Shown here: piece after piece, positions 1 to 4,857 of the stretch
Layout of the letters: the number at the start of each line of letters is the position of its first letter
How positions within the stretch are numbered: the first letter of the stretch is position 1
Source of the DNA: an uncultured Alphaproteobacteria bacterium
GTDB lineage: Bacteria; Pseudomonadota; Alphaproteobacteria; RF32; CAG-239
Assembly (NCBI GenBank): GCA_944391355.1
Contig: CALXTG010000016.1
Span: 1 to 6,611 of the forward strand
Reading direction: 5' to 3'
DNA length: 6,611 nucleotides
The notes under the pieces: model-generated
Told to the model about the DNA's origin: nothing
Seen by the model: only the letters and a program-made list of their open reading frames with translations
The model's database searches: none
Position numbers and translations under genes: made by a program

Positions 1-3
1 TAT

Positions 4-9
4 TCCTTT
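4..9 (-). promoter_or_regulatory. Shine-Dalgarno-like site of a gene starting beyond the left edge
   Basis: On the minus strand the bases read AAAGGA, a good ribosome binding site, with room for a start codon just outside the window. An ATG at 10-12 immediately precedes it (ATG AAA GGA ATA) and could instead be the start itself. That ATG has no upstream purine-rich site, so the AAAGGA is more likely the ribosome binding site than codons 2-3. The gene cannot be identified. Confidence 0.35.
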
Positions 10-14
10 CATAA

Positions 15-44
15 ATTATTGAAAACGAGTGCATTAAAGGTCAA
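15..44 (-). promoter_or_regulatory. Candidate sigma70-type promoter near the left edge
   Basis: On the minus strand TTGACC (39-44) is followed after 18 bases by AATAAT (15-20), matching the -35 and -10 consensus at 5 of 6 positions each. Transcription would start inside or beside the AAAGGA at 4-9, leaving almost no leader, which weakens the call. A second candidate lies just upstream at 61-89. Confidence 0.3.
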
Positions 45-60
45 GTCAAGTTTCGCTGCC

Positions 61-89
61 ATGCTATAAGGCACCGCGGTAAAAGTCAA
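61..89 (-). promoter_or_regulatory. Second candidate promoter for the gene beyond the left edge
   Basis: On the minus strand TTGACT (84-89) and TAGCAT (61-66) are separated by 17 bases, and TATAGC (64-69) is an alternative -10 with a 15-base spacer. The GC-rich spacer containing ACCGCGGT resembles alphaproteobacterial housekeeping promoters by eye. Transcription from here would leave a leader of about 50 bases before the AAAGGA site, a more normal arrangement than the 15-44 candidate. Confidence 0.3.
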
Positions 90-100
90 ATGAACATTTG
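87..100. repeat. Perfect inverted repeat CAAATG-AA-CATTTG
   Basis: Two 6-base arms separated by 2 bases form a perfect dyad that overlaps the candidate -35 box at 84-89. This could be an operator for a dimeric regulator or a small RNA hairpin. With no T-run it is not a terminator. The position relative to the candidate promoter is the only functional hint. Confidence 0.35.
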
Positions 101-199
101 TTAATAAAAGTTACGGATTAATTTACCGGGCAAATACATACCGAAGCTGCAGCTTTGAAGAGCCGCAATATTGCCTGTTATTTTTTGGTTTGGCCGGTC

Positions 200-2059
200 T
201 TAAAACAAACGCAAAATACTTTGCGAAGCCTGAGAAGCAAGGGAAAGCGAATTCACCGCCAATTGTTGGGCTGTCTGCAAAGCCAGCATATTCGCCGATT
301 CCTGATTCATGTCGGCGAGCGTTAATTTATCCGCCCCTTCTTCCAAAACATTTATCAGATTTTCGGTAAAGTCTTGTCTGGTGGTAACGATAGAATAATA
401 ATTCCCAAACTCTGAAGCAAAAGAACGTAAACTGCCAATCGCTTCTTCCAGTTCGGAAATAGATTTTTCAACATCTTCGGCAGTCTTCCATTCTTTGGTT
501 TTCAGCCCCAGGCTTTCGCTGTCGGCTTTAACCCCGGGAACATCTATTTTAGAACTTCTGTCTTCGTTGAAATTGATTTTCAAATGCTGCCCCTCAAGCA
601 GGTTAATCCCCTTGTAAGAGGCGTCGGATATCAGCATATCATATTGAAGCAGCAATTGATTGTATTGTTGTTCTTGTTGACTGTAATCTTCTTTATAACC
701 GTCAACCGGTAATTTTTTCTTGGCCATTTCATCATCAATATTCGGTAATACGGGACCATTAGCTGAAATTTTGGTCATTCCCGTCAGATCGGCGGGGGTA
801 AACCTTGTTGTTGACGTAACATCAAGGGCTGTCGGTGCGGAATTTATCCAAGTTCCGCTGTCATTTTCGTTCTGCCAGGTGATCTGTACACCGGCTTCCA
901 TAATCAGGGCATTGCCGTTGTATCCGGGATTAGGATTAATATTTTCAGATTTATTAAGATAAGCAAAATATGCATTCGTCATATTGATGTGCGTTCCGCC
1001 GGCGAAATAAAAGCTGTTGCCGCCGTAAGTCGGCCCGCTGCCGCCCTCGGCAAAAAAGCAGTGATTGGCATTAATAGTAATATCTCTTTCCCCGCGGATA
1101 TTCCCCTGTCTCATCACAATTAACGAATAAGAAGCGCTGTCGGCATTAAGGGTCATGCCCTGTTTCAGATTAACCTGAGCATTTCCGGCCGACATGATGC
1201 CGAAAGAGAAATCGCCGCGAGTTCGCAAATTAAAAATTCCCTCAATATTGACAATTGTCTGATCCCCGTCGGCAACGACGGCATAAGCCCGGTAATTTGC
1301 CTTGCTGTCAATATTATTTATTCCCCTTAGCGTAACTTCGCCGCGAATACAACGGATACCGGAAACCGGGCTTGTTGTTTTGGTGTTGTAACTGCTGTCA
1401 ATAAATATATCTAAATTTTGTACCACGACATTTTTAACATCTTTGACCACGATCGCGCCGCTTGAAAGATTCTGCGTATCGGTATGGTAGTTAATCGTAA
1501 AATCGCTGAGTAATGAATTTTCCGCCGCCTGAATCCCGTCTTGATTACTGCCGCTGATGTTAAAAGTCAGCGACGTCTGCTTGCCGGGGTTAAAATAAGC
1601 TGCGCCGACCAAAGATTGTCCGTCCTGCAGTTTTATGGTCTGATTCTCGGACATAACAATATCTGCTTCCAGAACAATCAGACCTTCTTTACCGGAAGCG
1701 ACCGCCGCCAGCAATTCGGCTTCGTTTGATACCCTGGCGGCAATATCGGCTGTCGAAAGTGCCAAAGCCTGATTAGCCGCGGCCTTGGCCTGTTCGAGGA
1801 ATTTTGTGCCGGAGTCAATCGCTTCGCTGGCCGCTTTAATAGTTTGAATTCCCTGTGACATAGCGTCCAAAAGCGCGGTCAAATCGGCGGCGCGGTTATT
1901 TAATGAAGAAGCGGTGTAATAGGAAGAAGGATTATCAATTGCCGAAGAAACTTTAAGGCCGGTCGCTAAGCGGTTTTGCACAATATCCTGCTGACTTGCA
2001 ATATTCTGCAAGCTCAACAAGTTGCTGCGTATTGACGCTGTTAACGATATCCCCGACAT
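200..2059 (-). CDS. Flagellin with beta-helix central domain (flagellin A)
   Basis: Structural protein of the flagellar filament, secreted by the flagellar type III system and polymerised outside the cell. Residues 1-105 form the N-terminal D0/D1 helices (NRLATGLKVSSAIDNPSSYY, then SLNNRAADL). Residues 471-619 form the C-terminal D1/D0 helices, ending in QSILRLF as in other alphaproteobacterial flagellins. Residues 108-432 replace the usual D2/D3 region with short beta-rich turns typical of a right-handed beta-helix. Residues 433-470 are a polar linker rich in Gln, Lys, Asp and Tyr. At 619 aa it is longer than most alphaproteobacterial flagellins. The ATG at 2057-2059 is preceded by AAAGGG with an 8-base spacer. 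The helix contains two cysteines (237, 334), unusual for an exported filament protein. Symbols such as fliC or flaA are withheld because the paralog cannot be ranked. The flagellin call is very sure; the helix fold is inferred from sequence pattern. Confidence 0.95.
   Translation of the reverse strand: MSGISLTASIRSNLLSLQNIASQQDIVQNRLATGLKVSSAIDNPSSYYTASSLNNRAADLTALLDAMSQGIQTIKAASEAIDSGTKFLEQAKAAANQALALSTADIAARVSNEAELLAAVASGKEGLIVLEADIVMSENQTIKLQDGQSLVGAAYFNPGKQTSLTFNISGSNQDGIQAAENSLLSDFTINYHTDTQNLSSGAIVVKDVKNVVVQNLDIFIDSSYNTKTTSPVSGIRCIRGEVTLRGINNIDSKANYRAYAVVADGDQTIVNIEGIFNLRTRGDFSFGIMSAGNAQVNLKQGMTLNADSASYSLIVMRQGNIRGERDITINANHCFFAEGGSGPTYGGNSFYFAGGTHINMTNAYFAYLNKSENINPNPGYNGNALIMEAGVQITWQNENDSGTWINSAPTALDVTSTTRFTPADLTGMTKISANGPVLPNIDDEMAKKKLPVDGYKEDYSQQEQQYNQLLLQYDMLISDASYKGINLLEGQHLKINFNEDRSSKIDVPGVKADSESLGLKTKEWKTAEDVEKSISELEEAIGSLRSFASEFGNYYSIVTTRQDFTENLINVLEEGADKLTLADMNQESANMLALQTAQQLAVNSLSLASQASQSILRLF
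230..646 (-). repeat. Near-identical 3' block of flagellin A (copy 1)
   Basis: These 417 bases align without gaps to 4888-5304 with 16 mismatches by hand count (about 96% identity), changing only two residues. The block begins exactly at the QYDMLISDA segment, where the C-terminal D1 helix starts, and stops nine codons before the stop codon. Direct orientation relative to copy 2. Confidence 0.9.
764..1738 (-). other. Beta-helix insert of flagellin A (residues 108-432)
   Basis: The encoded segment begins with an entry cap, ARVSNEAELLAAVASG, then GLIVLEADI and DGQSLVGA, and continues with repeated short strands spaced by turns of about 20-25 residues (VVVQNLDIFI, GEVTLRGINNID, AQVNLKQGMTLNAD, DITINANHCFF, THINMTNAYF). 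The alternation of hydrophobic and polar residues, and stacked Asn/Asp positions, are typical of pectate-lyase-like solenoids and autotransporter passengers. I see no recognisable lyase or hydrolase active-site motif, so a binding or surface-display role is likelier than an enzymatic one. In the assembled filament this region would face outward. Confidence 0.65.
1762..2019 (-). repeat. Conserved 5' block of flagellin A
   Basis: These 258 bases align without gaps to 6354-6611 with about 36 mismatches (about 86% identity), mostly synonymous. Inside lies a 56-base stretch, 1938-1993, that is identical to 6530-6585. The 5' block is clearly less similar than the 3' block, so the two ends have different recombination histories. 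Confidence 0.85.
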
Positions 2060-2067
2060 TCTTTCGG

Positions 2068-2073
2068 CCCTTT
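2068..2073 (-). promoter_or_regulatory. Ribosome binding site of flagellin A
   Basis: The minus strand reads AAAGGG, then 8 bases, then the ATG at 2057-2059. The spacing is normal and supports this start, which also gives the standard flagellin N-terminus MSGISLTASI. Confidence 0.7.
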
Positions 2074-2093
2074 ATTTTTCTCACTATATATCT

Positions 2094-2122
2094 ACTATAT
2101 CATGATTTTTCAGCTTATTCAA
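2094..2122 (-). promoter_or_regulatory. Candidate sigma70-like promoter of flagellin A
   Basis: On the minus strand TTGAAT (2117-2122) and TATAGT (2094-2099) are 17 bases apart, matching the -35 box at 4 of 6 and the -10 box at 5 of 6. A second TATAGT lies 11 bases downstream at 2083-2088. Transcription would start near 2087, giving a leader of about 30 bases. I see no sigma28 box (TAAA then GCCGATAA) and no sigma54 GG-N10-GC element. A downstream flagellin gene with its own vegetative-type promoter would be independent of dnaN-recF transcription. Confidence 0.5.
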
Positions 2123-2211
2123 TATGTGTTAACAAAGACTTAGCGAAGCCCCGTTTTTTGTCAAACAGAACTTGATAGGCATAGATTTTCTGTCAGATTG
2201 ATAAGAGCTGC

Positions 2212-3441
2212 TTATGAGCGGTCATGGCAAATGCCGTTATTTTCCAATCCCAAAAACTGAGCCTTGCCGCGCAGACTGTCAAACAGCTCGGCATCGGTCG
2301 AAGTAATCCAGGCCTGCACGCGGAGTTCGCGGATCTTTTCCAGCAGCGCTTCGCGCTTGATATCGTCCAGATGGGCAACGACTTCGTCCAGCAGCAAAAC
2401 CGGGGCAAACCCCTGATGCAGGGTCTGACATTTGCTTTGCGCCAGAATAATGCTGATCAGCAACGATTTCTGTTCGCCGGTCGAACAAAGTTCTGCCGAC
2501 ATTCGTTTCTTTTTGTAAAAAACCTTAAAATCCGTACGGTTGACGCCATCAACGCTGTCATTATACAGAATATTGCGCCGCTGTTCGCACAGGCGCCGGG
2601 CATAAAAATCTTCAACCTCAATTGCGGGCGATTTATCCAGCATTTTTTCGATCTGTCCGTCCAGTTCCAGAACCACGTTGGGAAAGACATCGTCCGGTTC
2701 GGTCTCGATAAAACGGTTCAGTTTGGCAATTTGTTCGCGCCGCGCCGCCGCAATAGCCACGCCGAGCGCCGCCATGCTTTCTTCCAGCGAAGCCAGCCAG
2801 GCGTTATCGCGGCAGCCGCTTTTGAGCAGCTGATACCATTGTTTGTACAAATGTTCAAAATTGGCGGTTCTTTTCGCGTGTTCCAAGTCAAAAGCATAAA
2901 CCAGCCGGTCGAGAAAACTGCGCCGCGGCTGACTGCCGCCGCGAAACAGCCGGTCCATTTGCGGCGTCAGCCAAATAGCGGAAATATATTTGCCGAGCTC
3001 ACTCTGCGAACTGACTTTATTTCCGTTGACTTTAACGATTCTCCTGTCAAAACTCCGCGATTCCTCTTCGTCATCTTCGCGGGCGCTGCGTTCAACCGCT
3101 GTGCCGATTTCGATTTCATCGCCGTCCCTTTGCACCACAGCCGAAACTGCCCAGTTGTTGTTGCTGATTTCGGTCGGCTGATATTCGTCGGGAACCAATG
3201 CCGGGGTCAGACGCTTGATATCTGCCAGCCGCGCCCCGCGCAGACCGCGCCCGGGCGTCAAAAAAGAAACCGCTTCCAGAATATTGGTTTTGCCGGTGCC
3301 GTTTTCGCCGGTAATGACAATCGGCGCCAATTCGGCATTTAACCGCAAAAAGGCATAATTCCTGAAATCAGTTAAAGTCAGGCGCGTAACGCCTGACTTA
3401 ACTTCCGAAAAAACATTAAAATTAATTTCTGCGGCTTCCAT
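2212..3441 (-). CDS. recF: DNA replication and repair ATPase RecF
   Basis: RecF is an SMC/Rad50-like ATPase of the RecFOR pathway that binds gapped DNA in the cytoplasm and helps load RecA. The N-terminal strand TRLTLTDFRNY is followed by the Walker A motif GENGTGKTN (residues 45-53). The family motif WLTPQMDRLFRGG then PRRSFLDRLV spans 157-181, the ABC signature STGEQKSL is at 320-327, and Walker B LLLDEVVAHLD is at 349-359, followed by ITSTD near 379-383. All ATPase elements are intact. At 409 aa it is longer than the 357 aa of E. coli RecF, owing to a leader of about 17 residues and an acidic insert, DDEEESRS, at 123-130. The ATG at 3439-3441 follows the dnaN stop by 7 bases; AAGGA overlapping that stop serves as ribosome binding site, so the two are probably co-transcribed and translationally coupled. 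gyrB, a frequent downstream partner, is absent. Confidence 0.97.
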   Translation of the reverse strand: MEAAEINFNVFSEVKSGVTRLTLTDFRNYAFLRLNAELAPIVITGENGTGKTNILEAVSFLTPGRGLRGARLADIKRLTPALVPDEYQPTEISNNNWAVSAVVQRDGDEIEIGTAVERSAREDDEEESRSFDRRIVKVNGNKVSSQSELGKYISAIWLTPQMDRLFRGGSQPRRSFLDRLVYAFDLEHAKRTANFEHLYKQWYQLLKSGCRDNAWLASLEESMAALGVAIAAARREQIAKLNRFIETEPDDVFPNVVLELDGQIEKMLDKSPAIEVEDFYARRLCEQRRNILYNDSVDGVNRTDFKVFYKKKRMSAELCSTGEQKSLLISIILAQSKCQTLHQGFAPVLLLDEVVAHLDDIKREALLEKIRELRVQAWITSTDAELFDSLRGKAQFLGLENNGICHDRS

Positions 3442-3451
3442 TCCGTCCTTA
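3442..3451 (-). promoter_or_regulatory. dnaN stop / recF ribosome binding site overlap
   Basis: The minus strand reads TAAGGACGGA and then the recF ATG. The AAGGA begins within the dnaN TAA stop and lies 4 bases before the start, a slightly short spacing. The overlap favours translation of recF by ribosomes finishing dnaN and argues for a single dnaN-recF transcript. Confidence 0.7.
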
Positions 3452-4567
3452 AACTCTCATCGGCATCAAAACATAAATGGCGCTGGAGTCGGAAGTGTCA
3501 TGAATAACCGAAGGCGATGTTCCGTCCGTAAACGAAATCCGAACCGTATCGCCCTTCACCTCATTGAGAATGTCCAGCAGATAACGGAAATTATAGCCGA
3601 TTTCCAATACATCGTTATCATATTTGGCTTCGATTTCTTCGGAAGCGCTGCCGAGATCGGGGCTGGAAGTAATAATCGTTGCTTTGTTAGGGCCGGTAAC
3701 AACCTTAATCGCGCGGGTTCTTTCCGCAACAACCGAAACACGGTCAACCGCCGAAGCCAGTTCTTTAACTTTAAGTTCCAGATTCTTGTCATTGTCGGTC
3801 GGAATAACCCGTTCGTAATCGGGATAAGTGCCGTCAATCAGCTTAGAAGTCAGGGTAACGTCTTCCAGCGTAAAGCGGACTTTGTTATCCGACATTGAAA
3901 CCGTAACGTTTTCAACGCTGCTGTCATCAAGCAGTTTACGGATTTCGGTAACCGTCTTGCGCGGAATAATCACGCCGGACAGATTTTCGGCGCCTTGCGG
4001 CAGCGGCGATTCGACGCAGGCCAGACGGTGTCCGTCGGTAGCGACAACGCGCAGGACTTTGGCTTCGCCTTCTTTCTTGGCATGCATATAAACACCGTTG
4101 AGATAATAGCGGGTTTCTTCGGTAGAAACCGCAAACTGCGTACGGTCAATAACGTCTTTCAGTTCGTCTTTGGGCATAACGAAATTAATCGGCAGCTTAT
4201 CGCCGGAAATAACCGGAAAATCTTCGACACCGATTGTCGACAATGAAAACTTTGAACGGCCCGAAGCAATCGTCAGCTGGCCTTTATCATCGGGAAAAGT
4301 AATTTCAACATCCGAACCGTCGGAAAGTTTGCGGACGATGTCGTAAAGCATATGCGCCGGAGCAGTAGTGGCGCCGGTCTGAGAAACTTTGGCGTCGGCA
4401 ATTTCGGTAATTTCGGTGTCCATATCGGTAGCTTTGAAGTTAATATCGGCCTCTGTCGCTTCGATTCGCACATTGGATAATACCGGAATGGTATTGCGTT
4501 TTTCGACAATGCTCTGAACATGGCTCAGAGTCTTTAACAAAGTTGCGCGTTCAATTGTAAATTTCAT
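3449..4567 (-). CDS. dnaN: DNA polymerase III subunit beta (sliding clamp)
   Basis: DnaN dimerises into the ring that tethers DNA polymerase III and many repair factors to DNA; it is essential in bacteria. The 372-aa length is near the E. coli value of 366. The N-terminus MKFTIERATLLKTLSHVQ and the RNTIPVLSNVRI segment belong to the first clamp domain. The middle domain runs from about 128 and includes RYYLNGVYMH and VATDGHRLACVE. The third domain starts near 250 and ends in the diagnostic YVLMPMRV, whose MPMR residues line the partner-binding cleft. The start at 4565-4567 has only a weak Shine-Dalgarno (GATGG at 4577-4581, 9-base spacer) but matches the family N-terminus. dnaA, the usual upstream neighbour near the origin, is not next to it; a flagellin is. 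No truncation or frameshift is seen. Confidence 0.98.
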   Translation of the reverse strand: MKFTIERATLLKTLSHVQSIVEKRNTIPVLSNVRIEATEADINFKATDMDTEITEIADAKVSQTGATTAPAHMLYDIVRKLSDGSDVEITFPDDKGQLTIASGRSKFSLSTIGVEDFPVISGDKLPINFVMPKDELKDVIDRTQFAVSTEETRYYLNGVYMHAKKEGEAKVLRVVATDGHRLACVESPLPQGAENLSGVIIPRKTVTEIRKLLDDSSVENVTVSMSDNKVRFTLEDVTLTSKLIDGTYPDYERVIPTDNDKNLELKVKELASAVDRVSVVAERTRAIKVVTGPNKATIITSSPDLGSASEEIEAKYDNDVLEIGYNFRYLLDILNEVKGDTVRISFTDGTSPSVIHDTSDSSAIYVLMPMRV

Positions 4568-4614
4568 GTTGGTATACCATCAAAAAGTTAAACGAATTCT
4601 ATTGCAGCAATAGT

Positions 4615-4643
4615 AGCATAAAGACTCAAAAACAAAAGACCAA
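4615..4643 (-). promoter_or_regulatory. Weak candidate promoter for dnaN-recF
   Basis: On the minus strand TTGGTC (4638-4643) and TATGCT (4615-4620) are separated by 17 bases, matching consensus at 3 and 4 of 6 positions. A promoter is expected here because a probable terminator lies just upstream. A better -35 match, TTGACG at 4646-4651, has no acceptable -10 at the right spacing. Confidence 0.25.
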
Positions 4644-4670
4644 ACCGTCAATATTAACAGTTTTTTCCTT

Positions 4671-4708
4671 AAAAAAGCCCGGATTCTTCCCTTGCCGCCC
4701 GCCGGCTT
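4671..4708 (-). terminator. Probable intrinsic terminator between flagellin B and dnaN
   Basis: On the minus strand AAGCCGG (4702-4708) can pair with CCGGGCTT (4675-4682) with a single bulged G and a loop of about 19 bases. A run of six T follows at 4671-4676. Position and orientation fit termination of the flagellin B transcript, which would separate its expression from dnaN-recF. The large loop and the bulge keep confidence moderate. Confidence 0.5.
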
Positions 4709-4732
4709 ATCCCCCTTGGTTCGCCCGGGATA
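4708..4732. repeat. Short inverted repeat TATCCC / GGGATA
   Basis: Arms at 4708-4713 and 4727-4732 are perfect 6-base complements around a 13-base loop. It sits in the same GC-rich block as the larger palindrome at 4791-4831 and may be a worn member of the same kind of element. Confidence 0.35.
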
Positions 4733-4790
4733 TCCTTCGCCGTATTGTCCCCCTCAGGCTTACCCCGCGGTCGGCACCTCTGTTATCGTC

Positions 4791-4831
4791 ATTCTCAGCG
4801 GCACACCCGACAGGCTGTGCCAGCTGGGAAT
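4791..4831. repeat. REP-like palindromic element downstream of flagellin B
   Basis: Arms ATTCTCAGC+GGCACA (4791-4805) and TGTGCC+A+GCTGGGAAT (4816-4831) form a 15-pair stem with one G-T pair and one bulged A, around a 10-base loop (4806-4815). The flanks (GTCATTCTC at the left, GGGAATCCA at the right) resemble the dispersed palindromes common between genes in Alphaproteobacteria, of the general form GTCATTC...GAATCCA. It lies 26 bases past the flagellin B stop and may protect the mRNA 3' end. Only one copy is visible, so dispersal is inferred. Confidence 0.55.
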
Positions 4832-4857
4832 CCAAGACTTCTGCGCAGCAGACCTTA

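Larger units (their letters stand above)
1..199. other. Intergenic region downstream of flagellin A, upstream of a gene beyond the left edge
   Basis: No coding sequence is supported here. The stretch is AT-rich and holds several short perfect palindromes: a 12-base one at 144-155 (AAGCTGCAGCTT), a 10-base one at 165-174 (GCAATATTGC), an 8-base one at 73-80 (ACCGCGGT) and an inverted repeat at 87-100. None is followed on the minus strand by a T-run, so I see no convincing intrinsic terminator for flagellin A. The left part contains minus-strand promoter-like boxes and a Shine-Dalgarno-like AAAGGA at 4-9, which suggests that a further minus-strand gene begins just outside the window. Confidence 0.6.
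4568..4857. other. Intergenic region between flagellin B and dnaN
   Basis: Two compositional halves are visible. The dnaN-proximal half (4568-4670) is AT-rich and should hold the dnaN promoter. The flagellin-proximal half (about 4678-4857) is markedly GC-rich and full of inverted repeats. I see no DnaA box such as TTATCCACA and no convincing gene. A plus-strand open frame crossing this stretch into flagellin B is only a by-product of the palindromes and of the antisense of a conserved gene. Confidence 0.7.

Noticed and set aside
200..2059. Diversity-generating retroelement acting on the flagellin middles
   Set aside because: No reverse transcriptase, template repeat or adenine-specific substitution pattern is visible. 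The divergence includes length changes and spans whole domains.
2130..2165. Intrinsic terminator after recF
   Set aside because: The T-run at 2154-2159 is on the plus strand, the wrong orientation for recF, and the possible stem (ACAAA/TTTGT) is short with a poor inner helix.
2224..3342. Long plus-strand open frame (372 codons) opposite recF
   Set aside because: It lies entirely antisense to an intact recF with all ATPase motifs, and its product has no recognisable domain pattern. Its length is a by-product of recF codon composition.
4568..4857. Replication origin next to dnaN
   Set aside because: No DnaA boxes, iterons or AT-rich 13-mer repeats are visible. The palindromes fit a terminator and REP-like element better.
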